Source of the DNA: JBALVT01 sp045110675
GTDB taxonomy: Bacteria; Pseudomonadota; Gammaproteobacteria; Pseudomonadales; Halieaceae
Reading direction: 5' to 3'
Assembly (NCBI GenBank): GCA_045110675.1
Contig: JBGCGJ010000065.1
Location: 1-64,000 of the forward strand
DNA length: 64,000 nt
The first letter of the stretch is position 1. Each line of letters begins with the position of its first letter. Position numbers and translations under genes: made by a program. Positions 52,914-61,618 of this stretch are shown here, piece by piece. The notes under the pieces are model-generated. The model was given only the letters and a program-made list of their open reading frames with translations, ran no database searches and had not been told where the DNA came from.

Positions 52914-53432
52914 ATGTCGTCGCTCAGCGACCAACAACGCGAAGCTTTGCTGGCAGAACTGGGTGGCCTCCGAAAATTCTGTTTGTCGCTCACCGGTAAG
53001 GCGGCGGATGCAGATGATTTATTGCAGGCCACCGTAGAAAGAGTGCTCGACAAAGGTATGCCAGCCGATGCACATCCGGCGAAATGGGCATATCGGGTGT
53101 GTAAAAATGCCTGGATCGATGAGTTGCGATCCAGAGATGTAAGACAGAAATACCCTCAGCTGGTGGTGGATGATTCTGAAGTTTCGCCCTCTGCAGAACA
53201 AACAGCTGGTGAGGAGCGTGAAATCAGCGCGGTCAGCGCGGCTCTGGACGAGTTGTCCACCGACCAGAGGCTGGCGTTAACGCTGGTGGCTATAGAAGGC
53301 AGAACCTACGCCGAGGCCGCAGAAATACTGGAAGTGCCCGTGGGAACGATCATGAGTCGAATTGCCAGGGCAAGAAAACATTTATTAGTGATCTACGGGA
53401 CCGTAGACCAATCCGTAGAAAAGAGTAGTTAG
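52914..53432 (+). CDS. ECF-type RNA polymerase sigma factor
   Basis: A 172-residue sigma factor with region 2 (LRKFCLSLTGKAADADDLLQATVERVLDK, AKWAYRVCKNAWIDELRSRDVR) and region 4 (LDELSTDQRLALTLVAIEGRTYAEAAEILEVPVGTIMSRIARARKHLL). It directs RNA polymerase to a small set of promoters, often for envelope or surface stress. ATG follows AGGA. The anti-sigma gene starts 10 bases after its stop. It is divergent from the S8 gene, a probable target. Confidence 0.93.
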   Translation: MSSLSDQQREALLAELGGLRKFCLSLTGKAADADDLLQATVERVLDKGMPADAHPAKWAYRVCKNAWIDELRSRDVRQKYPQLVVDDSEVSPSAEQTAGEEREISAVSAALDELSTDQRLALTLVAIEGRTYAEAAEILEVPVGTIMSRIARARKHLLVIYGTVDQSVEKSS

Positions 53433-53442
53433 GGGTTAGAAC

Positions 53443-54183
53443 ATGAGTGAACACGAGAATGAATTGCTTTCGGCCTACCTGGATGGTGAGCTAGAAGCTT
53501 CTAAGGCAGTGGAACTGGAGCGAGCGCTAGATGGGGATCTGGCGCTCCGCTCTCGCTTAGAACAAATGCGTTCCATCGATATCTCGTTGAGAAGTGCCTT
53601 TAAAGGCGATTTGGCAGGCGCTGTTCCGGCGCATATCACCCGAATGCTGGCCTCTGAGGTCGCGTCTAACGATGACAATGTTGTCGCGTTTCCAACACAA
53701 ACATACAAAGCCAAGACTAAGGCTAACTGGGGTCTGGCAGTCGCCGCATCGCTGATGGCGGCCTCAGGTTTGCTGATGTTTGAACGAGCGCAAATTGCCG
53801 GCGTCGACCGGGGTATGGATGCACTGATCGCCGCAGAACTGGAGCAGACGCCTTCGCAAGCCGATGGTTGGAATGTTCTAGCGGACGGACGGGAAATGAG
53901 GCCAGTATTGAGCTTCCAAAGTAAAGACAACGGGTGGTGTCGCGAATTCCTGCTCGCCGATGAGAGAGTCCAGCAAAGAGGCGTCGCATGCAAAACTGAT
54001 AATCAGTGGGTGACAGCGGTGATCGGGCCTGTGAATACTCAGATTGTCGATGCCGCTACCGACTTCCGCCCAGCAGGTGCGGATGATGTGGATTCGGTGC
54101 AGGCATTCGTAGAATCCCAGGCAAACGACATACCACTGGGTCTTGGCGAGGAAGCTGAGTTGATAGAGGGCGGCTGGAAGTAA
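53443..54183 (+). CDS. Membrane-spanning anti-sigma factor
   Basis: A 246-residue protein. The N-terminal cytoplasmic part (ELLSAYLDGELEASKAVELERAL) is the standard sigma-binding helix of anti-sigma factors, though there is no zinc-binding HxxxCxxC. One membrane segment (about residues 96-112) and a periplasmic part of about 130 residues follow. It probably holds the ECF factor until an envelope signal releases it. GGGG precedes the ATG. An intrinsic terminator follows the gene. Confidence 0.88.
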   Translation: MSEHENELLSAYLDGELEASKAVELERALDGDLALRSRLEQMRSIDISLRSAFKGDLAGAVPAHITRMLASEVASNDDNVVAFPTQTYKAKTKANWGLAVAASLMAASGLLMFERAQIAGVDRGMDALIAAELEQTPSQADGWNVLADGREMRPVLSFQSKDNGWCREFLLADERVQQRGVACKTDNQWVTAVIGPVNTQIVDAATDFRPAGADDVDSVQAFVESQANDIPLGLGEEAELIEGGWK

Positions 54184-54237
54184 GCCCAGAATATAAAATT
54201 CACAGGAGCCCACGGGCTTATAGACGTTTTATAGAAG

Positions 54238-54262
54238 AAGGTCGCTGAATGCGGCCTTTTTT
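54238..54262 (+). terminator. Intrinsic terminator of the sigma/anti-sigma operon
   Basis: AAGGTCGC and GCGGCCTT pair over 8 bp (one G-T pair) around a TGAAT loop, followed by a T6 run at 54257-54262. It is 55 bases after the anti-sigma stop on the same strand. A weaker inverted repeat (TAAGCCC at 54181, GGGCTTA at 54214) overlaps the stop. Confidence 0.88.
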
Positions 54263-54737
54263 GATTGCGTCACCTTCTGCAAAAAACTAAATCACCGCGG
54301 TCATGCGGAAATCTCACATACGAGTTTTGAAATGATGCTGTATTTTCGGATGAATCAAACAGGAGGAAAAGAGGCAGAGCCCACCGCCACTAAGTGACGA
54401 TGGGCTCTGAAGCCTGAAGCGCCAGAGCCGAGGCGCTAACCTTACTCGCTCTGGGTAGGGCATCAGAAAGACAAAGTGTTTCTCGAACTTCACATAAGTG
54501 GAATGACCACTCAACAACAGCAACGTCCGGGAACAAACCAGGAAAACGAAGGTAGATGAGTCAAACGCCAAATCTCCCCGTCATGTTGAGAGATTCGAAG
54601 CCTTCCACCACCCACTTTCAGCGGTTTCACTCCGTTCCTGTATAGATGACGGGTTAGCGGGAAAGATTATTCCCTCAATTAACAAAAAAATTCAAATATT
54701 TTCAAAAAGATGAGAAAAAACGAGCAAAGCCGCGTAT
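54263..54737. ncRNA. Gene-free region with several inverted repeats, possible structured RNA
   Basis: No credible protein gene lies in these 475 bases. One open frame on the minus strand has no family-like sequence. Inverted repeats seen are CAGAGCCCA (54375-54383) with TGGGCTCTG (54401-54409), 9 bp, enclosing a nested CACT-A-AGTG; AGCGCC (54418-54423) with GGCGCT (54432-54437); and CCAGAGC (54422-54428) with GCTCTGG (54448-54454). The last two overlap and exclude each other, as in switching RNAs. Similarity to a known RNA class (RNase P, tmRNA, 6S, SRP, common riboswitches) was not seen. Strand and function are unknown. Confidence 0.35.
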
Positions 54738-56342
54738 TTACTGGGCTTTAAGCTCGTCTCTCAAGGTGTTTTTCTTGACCTTACCGCTGGGAGTTCTGGG
54801 TAAATCATCCACGAAAATAACTTTTTCGGGAATTTTCTGGCGTGCAAGCCCCTGTGACTCAGTGAATCTGGCAATCTCAGATTGACTCAAATTGTGATCG
54901 ACTGATGCGGGAATCACATAGGCGCACACACCCTCTCCAAGCCGCTCATGAGGCATCGCAACGATAGCGACCTCCTTGATGTCAGGATGTGCGTGCAGAG
55001 CATCTTCAATTTCTTTGGCGCTGAGGTTCTCTCCTCCGCGGATAATGATATCTTTTTTGCGATCGGTGATAAGAATGCCGCCTTCAGGCGTGCGTTGACC
55101 AATATCTCCGGTTAAAAAGTAACCATCCTCAGTATGGGCGTCTCGGTTCTGCTCCTCATCCGCGTAGCCCAAAAACATCCCCGGTCCCCGCGCGGCGATC
55201 TCTCCGTCGACTCCGACACCAACTTCCTCGCCGTTATCATCGAGAATCTTCACCTCATAGCCCCAAATCTCACCGTCAGTGTTCGCGGCCAAGTCCGGAT
55301 TCTCGCGCCAGCCCAAGGTAATTATTGGCGCTTCCGTGCTGCCGTAGACTCTGACAGTCACACAGTTATCGAATACTTCGTAGGCACGCAGAATTAACTG
55401 GGGTGGTACCGAAGCACCACCGCAGGAGAATTGCCGCAAGCTGGGTAAACCATCTCCCCTAGCCTCGGCCGCATCCAACAGTTCAACCAAAAACGGTGTT
55501 GCACCAACTGTCATCGTACCTTTGACACGGTTGATAAAGTCCACCGCTGCATTGGCATCCCAACGCTCCATCAACGCTGAACGCGCCTCACTGACAAAGG
55601 GGAAACTCAGACCACTGCTATAGCCGGTAATATGGGTAATCGGTGATGGCATTATCATGACATCATCCGGGCCAGTGCCACCATGCTCAATGGAATTGTC
55701 CGAGATTCTAATCAGGGTGTTGTGGCTGTGCAGCACCGCTTTGGGAAAGCCCGTGGTGCCCGAAGTATAAAGGCGGCACTTGACGCTATTGGGATCAACC
55801 TTGGGCAGACTGGATTCATCAATAGGTTCATTCTCAACCAGGGTTTCGTAACGCAGCACGCCTTCGATATCATCGGCGGCTCGCAGCGTAACAATGTAAT
55901 CTAAGTCCGGTAACTCAGCACTTAAGCCCTTGACCATAGAGACATAATCAACACTGCGATATTCGTCGGGAATAAAAATTAGCCGGGTTCGCGCATCTTT
56001 AAGTATGAATCGCAATTCCGCATCTCGATAGATGGGCACTACGGGATTCACCACTAATCCCAATGCGGCTGCCGCAATATCCATTGCTGCACCTTCACGC
56101 CAATTGGGAAACTGAAAGCTGATGACATCACCGGCGACAAGGCCCAATTCACGCAGGCCGCTTGCCAGACGCTTCGCTTCGTCGGCAATTGACGCGTAGG
56201 TGGCGTCAGGTTCCCGCTCCAAATAAATCGCGACTCGATCTGGGGTTATCCTGGCTTTCTCAAACGCGAGCTCTGCTACCGTGGTGTTACGCCAGGTCGC
56301 TCCATCTCGTTCGATGCGACGAGCAGTATCACCCAGGGTCAT
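54738..56342 (-). CDS. AMP-forming acyl-CoA synthetase/ligase
   Basis: A 534-residue ANL-family enzyme. The P-loop block is LYTSGTTGFPKAVLHSH near residue 191. VRVYGSTEAPI, YFLTGDIGQRT and the C-terminal PRTPSGKVKKNTLR with the catalytic Lys are present. It activates a carboxylic acid as CoA thioester, the usual first step of CoA-linked breakdown. Its start overlaps the stop of the Rieske gene upstream (ATGA at 56339-56342), so oxygenation and CoA activation are linked in one transcript. Confidence 0.93.
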   Translation of the reverse strand: MTLGDTARRIERDGATWRNTTVAELAFEKARITPDRVAIYLEREPDATYASIADEAKRLASGLRELGLVAGDVISFQFPNWREGAAMDIAAAALGLVVNPVVPIYRDAELRFILKDARTRLIFIPDEYRSVDYVSMVKGLSAELPDLDYIVTLRAADDIEGVLRYETLVENEPIDESSLPKVDPNSVKCRLYTSGTTGFPKAVLHSHNTLIRISDNSIEHGGTGPDDVMIMPSPITHITGYSSGLSFPFVSEARSALMERWDANAAVDFINRVKGTMTVGATPFLVELLDAAEARGDGLPSLRQFSCGGASVPPQLILRAYEVFDNCVTVRVYGSTEAPIITLGWRENPDLAANTDGEIWGYEVKILDDNGEEVGVGVDGEIAARGPGMFLGYADEEQNRDAHTEDGYFLTGDIGQRTPEGGILITDRKKDIIIRGGENLSAKEIEDALHAHPDIKEVAIVAMPHERLGEGVCAYVIPASVDHNLSQSEIARFTESQGLARQKIPEKVIFVDDLPRTPSGKVKKNTLRDELKAQ

Positions 56343-57724
56343 CGATTGATGTACTTGTCTAGCGTTTGATGAAAATGCCGAATTCGAACTTCCTGATAGT
56401 TCGCCAAGGTCACGGTTCCTTTCTTGGACGCTTTCATGCCCTTCTGAACCTGGGGCAGATTTGCACCATCCTGATCAAAAATTCTCGCCAGCCCCTCGCC
56501 CATGACTTCATTGGCATCCGAGAAAGGCTGATCCGCCGTCAGTTTGAAGGTGGGTGCATCGGCTGGCCGCGCTTCACCTTTTGGAAACCGGCCCATGATA
56601 AAGATATCCATGATGCAACTTTCATGGTCGTCGCCGTTGGGTCGATGCCGATAGGTTAAATTGGGCAAGAAACCGGCCCAGGGTGCAAAATTGGGAAAAA
56701 GCAGATACAGGATCGAGTCCATAATCTCGCTTTTTGTCGCAAACTGCTCCAGATCCAACCCTGACTGTTCACTGAAATCAGCGTAGTTAAGCTTGGCTAC
56801 TCGGTCCCTGGCTAGCTCTTGCACGTCACCGGATTCCTCTACATTGTCGGCGACCAGCGATGAGGTTCCCAGCATTGTGTCAAGGCAGTCCTGCTCAGTG
56901 TATTCATCTGCATGCGTTGGGTTAATCGTGCCAGAGGTAGTGATGGTGCGACTCACATTGTCACCCCAAACATCATACTGGGAGTTATCAATACCCTGAT
57001 AAGCCATGATTTGCGGGTGCGTCGCAATAGCGTGATAAGACTCGATAAAAGCTTCTACGCAGGCTTTCCAGTTGGCGTTGATCACCTTTTCCACGTGCAT
57101 CGTGATATAGGTATCCTGCGGCGAATACCGGTCGAGGTGTTCAGGTAACACATCCAGGTACTCACGGAAATTTTCAGGCTCGTCCGCCATATTGATGAAA
57201 ATCCAGCCGCCCCAGGTATCTATCGCAACTTCAGGTAAGCCGAAGTTGTCGCAATCGACATGATTGAAGTCCCATTCTCCAGGCATACTCTGGAAGCTGC
57301 CGTCGAGTTCCCAGGTGAATCCATGATAAGGGCAACGAAACTCGCTCGAATTACCGGACCCGCGCTTCAGGGCACGTCCTCGATGCAGACAGGAATTATG
57401 ATAGCCCTTGAGCTGACCATCGGCGGTACGTGTGATCAAGATCGAATCGTTGACAATATCGTAGACAAAATAATCGCCGACATTAGGCAGTAGGCTTTCC
57501 CGGCACGCCATCTGCCAAGTCTGTCGCCACACTTTTTCTACTTCGAGGTCGAAAAACTCTCTCGAGGTCCAGCGCGATATGGGAACATCTTCCGAGCCCA
57601 AAAAAGTAGAGGTGTCTTCGCGCAGAGTCGCGGGCACGTCGACGGTTTCTCTATCGAGTAAGTCTTGGTATGACTGGCCCGGAAAACGGGCAATAATGTG
57701 TTCGTCTCTGGCACTGTCGGACAT
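56339..57724 (-). CDS. Rieske non-heme iron oxygenase alpha subunit, copy 3
   Basis: A 461-residue oxygenase. Rieske ligands are C112/H114 in CLHRG and C131/H134 in CPYHGF. The iron site is H231 and H236 in EAFIESYHAIATH. Length fits ring-hydroxylating alpha subunits. AGGA lies 7 bases before ATG. It is divergent from a SnoaL-like gene, as is copy 1. The promoter region has a variant of the operator-like motif. Confidence 0.93.
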   Translation of the reverse strand: MSDSARDEHIIARFPGQSYQDLLDRETVDVPATLREDTSTFLGSEDVPISRWTSREFFDLEVEKVWRQTWQMACRESLLPNVGDYFVYDIVNDSILITRTADGQLKGYHNSCLHRGRALKRGSGNSSEFRCPYHGFTWELDGSFQSMPGEWDFNHVDCDNFGLPEVAIDTWGGWIFINMADEPENFREYLDVLPEHLDRYSPQDTYITMHVEKVINANWKACVEAFIESYHAIATHPQIMAYQGIDNSQYDVWGDNVSRTITTSGTINPTHADEYTEQDCLDTMLGTSSLVADNVEESGDVQELARDRVAKLNYADFSEQSGLDLEQFATKSEIMDSILYLLFPNFAPWAGFLPNLTYRHRPNGDDHESCIMDIFIMGRFPKGEARPADAPTFKLTADQPFSDANEVMGEGLARIFDQDGANLPQVQKGMKASKKGTVTLANYQEVRIRHFHQTLDKYINR

Positions 57725-57808
57725 AACGATTTCCTGCCAATTTAGGTTGTTGTTTGTGGAGTCTAAAATCGATAGACAGGCGTTTATGTTAACAGCAAGA
57801 TCCGCTAT

Positions 57809-57828
57809 AAAACAGTACAGATTGTTTC
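57809..57828 (+). promoter_or_regulatory. Variant operator-like motif (Rieske 3/SnoaL divergent region)
   Basis: AAAACAG, then TA, then CAGATTGTTTC. It shares the CAG left part and the ATTGTTT right part with the main motif, but the spacer between CAG and the right part is 2 rather than 6 bases and the right triplet is CAG. The copy at 61736 has the same short spacing. Confidence 0.35.
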
Positions 57829-57909
57829 TTTTTTTATAGCCTAGCGGTAAGCTGGCACCCTCTCAACCCACTACACTAACTCAAGTATCGCAAATCAGGG
57901 AGATAAACA

Positions 57910-58353
57910 ATGGGCTACAGGAATTCTGTTGAAGATGAACTGGCATTACAAGATTTGGGAGCGCGCTATGTCGATGCGGTCAATCGCCTCGACGGAGACG
58001 CCTGGAAAGCGACGTGGGCCGAAAACAGTAGCTGGCTCATCATGGGGCAAGAGATAAGCGGCCGCGACGCCATCTTCGAATTCTGGACACAAACAATGGC
58101 TATGTTTGATTTTGTGATCATGTCCCTCAACTCTAGCACCTTCGATATTGTTGACAATAAGGCTAGCGGTCGAAGTTATATGACTGAGTATCTTTGCATA
58201 AAAGACACTCCACCGATGATGACGCAGGGTGTATACAACGATACTTACGTTAAAGAGAATGGTGAATGGTTGATAGCGTCAAGGGGCTACCACGTTCTCT
58301 ACCAGGGCCCTTCAGACCTCAGCGGCACTTACGAACCCTATCCTGGCGACTAA
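57910..58353 (+). CDS. SnoaL-like (NTF2-fold) protein next to Rieske oxygenase 3
   Basis: A 147-residue NTF2-fold protein. ELALQDLGARYVDAVNRLDGDAWKATWAENSSWLIMG is the standard first half, and YVKENGEWLIASRGYHVLYQG the last strand. It may be a beta-like subunit of the oxygenase or an isomerase or dehydratase. GGGAGA precedes the ATG. It converges with an SDR gene, 3 bases apart. Confidence 0.85.
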   Translation: MGYRNSVEDELALQDLGARYVDAVNRLDGDAWKATWAENSSWLIMGQEISGRDAIFEFWTQTMAMFDFVIMSLNSSTFDIVDNKASGRSYMTEYLCIKDTPPMMTQGVYNDTYVKENGEWLIASRGYHVLYQGPSDLSGTYEPYPGD

Positions 58354-58356
58354 GCT

Positions 58357-59088
58357 TTAATTTACGATCATAGCCCCGCCGTCCACGGCTAAGCCGTGGC
58401 CGGTGATGAAAGCTGCATCCGATGAAGCAAGAAACAAAATCGCGCGGGCAATATCCGTCGGTTGACCCCATCGGCCCAGCGGGCTTTTTTCTTCCCAGAA
58501 TTTTCGGAAGTCGGTATCCACCTCGATCAAGTCTCGAGTGATGCCGGTTACAATCGCGCCAGGCAATATGTAATTCACTGTAATCCCGTATTGGCCCCAC
58601 TCGGCGGCGAGGCTTTTTGACAAGCCGGCAACCCCGTGTTTTGAAGCTGTATAGGCTCCCATCCCTTCATTGGCAAAGGCCGCTGAAACCGACGCAGTAT
58701 TAACCACCCGTCCAGCCTCACTCTGTTTTAACAGCGGCAAAGCAGCCTTGCTGATCCGAAACATCGAACGCAAATTAACATCCAAAACGCGATCCCATGT
58801 TTCATCCTCGGTGTCTTCCATTGAAGACACGGGGCAGATTCCAGCGTTATTGACCAGTATGTCCAGCCCACCTAAATCCTCTAGTGCAGCGGTGCTCAAG
58901 ACCTGGGGCGCATCCGGGGCTGTTACATCAACCAGGGCGTGGGAACAATCCAAAGACTGCAAGCCAGCAGCGGCGATATCGACCGCCAGGACCTTTGCCC
59001 CATCAGCCAGAAACGCCTCTGCGGTAGCGCGCCCGATACCATCAGATGCTCCTGTAACCAAAACACGCGCGCCCTCAAATCTGCTCAT
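58357..59088 (-). CDS. SDR-family oxidoreductase
   Basis: A 243-residue classical SDR. TGASDGIGRATA is the cofactor loop, AVDIAA indicates NAD preference, NNAGICP follows, then NTASVSA (Ser) and YTASKHGV (Tyr, Lys), and the end HGLAVDGGAMI. It is a separate unit from the TonB receptor because a strong terminator lies between. The likely role is oxidation of a dihydrodiol or alcohol from the Rieske step, which is inference. Confidence 0.91.
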   Translation of the reverse strand: MSRFEGARVLVTGASDGIGRATAEAFLADGAKVLAVDIAAAGLQSLDCSHALVDVTAPDAPQVLSTAALEDLGGLDILVNNAGICPVSSMEDTEDETWDRVLDVNLRSMFRISKAALPLLKQSEAGRVVNTASVSAAFANEGMGAYTASKHGVAGLSKSLAAEWGQYGITVNYILPGAIVTGITRDLIEVDTDFRKFWEEKSPLGRWGQPTDIARAILFLASSDAAFITGHGLAVDGGAMIVN

Positions 59089-59225
59089 TGTTGCTCTATC
59101 CTGAAAGTAATGTTGACCGCTACTTTACAACTGCTCTCTTAAGGTGCGAAAGGTAAACCGATTGGGTACTGAGTAACCCGCAATTACACGAGACGGTAGA
59201 CTCTCATCCTTCCAAGGGCTAGTAC

Positions 59226-59251
59226 GAAAAATGCCCCGCACGCGGGGCATT
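59226..59251 (-). terminator. Intrinsic terminator of the second TonB receptor gene
   Basis: AATGCCCCGC (59230-59239) and GCGGGGCATT (59242-59251) form a perfect 10-bp stem. On the minus strand it is followed by a T-run (ATTTTTCG). It lies 55 bases after the receptor stop. Confidence 0.92.
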
Positions 59252-59305
59252 CAGTGGTAGTTAACCGAGGACCGAAAAGTCTGCTGCTATGCGACTCGCC
59301 GCAAT

Positions 59306-61618
59306 CTAGAAATTACCCGATATTTGCAAGCCATACTCCGTGCCGCCGGTGACTCCCGCAAAGGCGATAGTACCCGGAATCGTAACCGCCGAGCTAAACT
59401 CCTCTTCGTCTCCCAAGTCTCGACCAAAAGCGGTGATTTTGACGGTACGATCAGCGCTCCATTCCCACTCGTAGGCGATGGTGGCATCCCAGACTCCCCG
59501 GTCAGGCAGCAAGCCACGTGGATCATTAGACACTTCTACCCAATACTCGTCGGTGTAGCGATAACCGACAAAGGCAGTCAGACTTCCAGGCCCTATTTGC
59601 TGGGTATAGGTGCCATTGACACCCCCCGTCCACTCCGGAGTACGACGCAGTTCCAGGCCGCTATTGTCAGTCGCGATTCCATCGCCGGTCAGGTCAGCGA
59701 CGTACTCGTCATACTCCGAGTCCAGAAAGCCGAAGTTGGCATTCAAGACGAAGTTCTCGCTGGCGACCCAGGTTAGCTCTCCCTCAACACCGTAGGACTC
59801 AACTGTAGAGGCATTTCGCACCACTGTGTTGGACCCTCCCAACCCGTCTGGCTCGATAATCTCCTCTTGTTTATCGCTGTAGTCCGTATAAAACGCCGCG
59901 AGATTGAGACGGATGGTGTTGTCGGCAAAATCCCCCTTCATGCCGACTTCGTAGTTATCGACAAACTCCGGATCGAAGGGTCCGATGTTTTGAGGTCTCT
60001 GGTTACGGCCGTTGAATCCGCCGGATCGGAAGCCCTCTGAATAGCTTATGTAGGTTAAGACATCATCGTTGACTTGATAATCAAGGCTGACTTTCGGACT
60101 AAACTCCTGCCAGTCCTCTTTGCCGGCAGCTCCGCCAAGCGGAATAAAAATGGGCGTACCAAAAACATATAGATCGGGCTCTGCACCGCCTCCATCTGGC
60201 AAATACCCCGCGAAGTCTCCGCCACCAATGAACTGCTCTCCAGCGTACTCCTTCTCTTCGTCCGTATATCGACCACCCAGGGTCAAATTAAACTTCTCCC
60301 CGAGCGCAATGTGAACCTCTCCGAACACAGCCCACACCTCACGTTCGTGGTCGGCCCTGGGGTTCTGAAAAATAGCACCCTGAGGACCACCGAAGGCGGC
60401 GATCGATGTTCGCTGCTCAAGTTGATACTCGTCTTCTAGCCAAAAAACTCCCGCCACAAAATCCCAGCTTTCGCTGAATTCATCGCTTGATGCAAAACGC
60501 AATTCGGTGCTGGTTTGTTCGGAGGTTTGCAATCGATTGGCGTGAAAGAAATTCAGGGAAGTACCATCGAAGTCCGTGGGTACAGCCTCATCGGTTTCCT
60601 GAAACCCGGTGATCGATGTCAGAGTACCAATGCCAAGATCCCAATTCATATTCAGGCTATAGCTGTCCCACTCGAAATCAATCGGGTTGAGGTAGTCCTG
60701 GGTAAAATCACTGATGTCAGTAACGTCATCTCCGCACACCATACCAAACACAGCTGCGGGCAGAACGCAGGGTGTCTCAGGTGCCGGATTAACCGGGTTG
60801 TTGGTATTCAGGGAGGTTATATTCTGAAGGCCGACACCGTCGTTTTCATCTTCATACTTCACGTAGGTGAACGTTGCGTCAAAGTTCTCCGAAGGCGTGA
60901 ACAGTAAAGTGGCGTTAACTTCGGTATTATCTGCATCTCCAATACGATCGCCGCTGATAATATTCTCGCGCAAACCCCCGTCTCGCTGACTGGCAAACCC
61001 TAATTTACCCGCCAACAAATCTTTGGCAATCGGGAAATTGAGCACCGCCTTAATATCTTTTCGATCATCATTACCGGCTGTTAATTCATACTTAAGCCCC
61101 AGCTCACCCGTGGGTGCGGTTCTGCTGATATTGATTACACCACCGGTGGTGTTACGGCCAAACAGCGTACCCTGAGGACCACGAAGCACTTCAAAAGAGG
61201 CGAAATCGAACGTGTTTGCCATTGACCCGTTAACAAACGACAGCGGCACACCATCAATCACTACACCCACGGCCGCATCAAAGCTACGCTCAACCTCCTG
61301 GGTACCAACGCCACGGATATAAACCGAGGCCCCAGCGGGAGCAACGCTCACTGCATCTATCACCAGGTTTGGGATAAAACCTTCCATCTCGCGTATATCG
61401 CGCATCACCAAATTACTGATCGCTTCACCACTGAAGGCGGACACCGCAATAGGGACACTTTGCATTGATTCGGAGGTCTTCCGTGCGGTGACAATAACCT
61501 CCTCCAATACAGCTGAATCCTGCGCAAGGACAGTCGGAGTCACCGCCATAGTTGCACCCGCTATTGCGAGCGCCGTGGCAATGCGAGAATAACGAAATGG
61601 GGATTGCTTTGTTAACAT
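59306..61618 (-). CDS. TonB-dependent outer-membrane receptor, second copy
   Basis: A 770-residue receptor. A signal peptide of about 32 residues ends in TPTVLAQ. The TonB box is EEVIVTARK. The plug has VPIAVSAFSGEAIS, VYIRGVGTQEV and FEVLRGPQGTLFGRNTTGGVI, and the barrel ends in GLQISGNF. ATG at 61618 is chosen because AGGAG lies 8 bases upstream and the signal peptide starts there. It imports a bulky or hydrophobic compound, and its position suggests one used by the Rieske and SDR genes. A variant operator-like motif lies upstream and the gene ends with a strong terminator. Confidence 0.94.
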   Translation of the reverse strand: MLTKQSPFRYSRIATALAIAGATMAVTPTVLAQDSAVLEEVIVTARKTSESMQSVPIAVSAFSGEAISNLVMRDIREMEGFIPNLVIDAVSVAPAGASVYIRGVGTQEVERSFDAAVGVVIDGVPLSFVNGSMANTFDFASFEVLRGPQGTLFGRNTTGGVINISRTAPTGELGLKYELTAGNDDRKDIKAVLNFPIAKDLLAGKLGFASQRDGGLRENIISGDRIGDADNTEVNATLLFTPSENFDATFTYVKYEDENDGVGLQNITSLNTNNPVNPAPETPCVLPAAVFGMVCGDDVTDISDFTQDYLNPIDFEWDSYSLNMNWDLGIGTLTSITGFQETDEAVPTDFDGTSLNFFHANRLQTSEQTSTELRFASSDEFSESWDFVAGVFWLEDEYQLEQRTSIAAFGGPQGAIFQNPRADHEREVWAVFGEVHIALGEKFNLTLGGRYTDEEKEYAGEQFIGGGDFAGYLPDGGGAEPDLYVFGTPIFIPLGGAAGKEDWQEFSPKVSLDYQVNDDVLTYISYSEGFRSGGFNGRNQRPQNIGPFDPEFVDNYEVGMKGDFADNTIRLNLAAFYTDYSDKQEEIIEPDGLGGSNTVVRNASTVESYGVEGELTWVASENFVLNANFGFLDSEYDEYVADLTGDGIATDNSGLELRRTPEWTGGVNGTYTQQIGPGSLTAFVGYRYTDEYWVEVSNDPRGLLPDRGVWDATIAYEWEWSADRTVKITAFGRDLGDEEEFSSAVTIPGTIAFAGVTGGTEYGLQISGNF

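Noticed and set aside
54314..54571. An 85-residue minus-strand open frame in the gene-free stretch
   Set aside because: The sequence has no family-like pattern, and several inverted repeats cross it. It is better treated as non-coding.
54590..54640. tRNA-like TTCGAAGCC segment near 54590
   Set aside because: The flanking bases do not pair as T-stem or acceptor stem, so no tRNA can be drawn.
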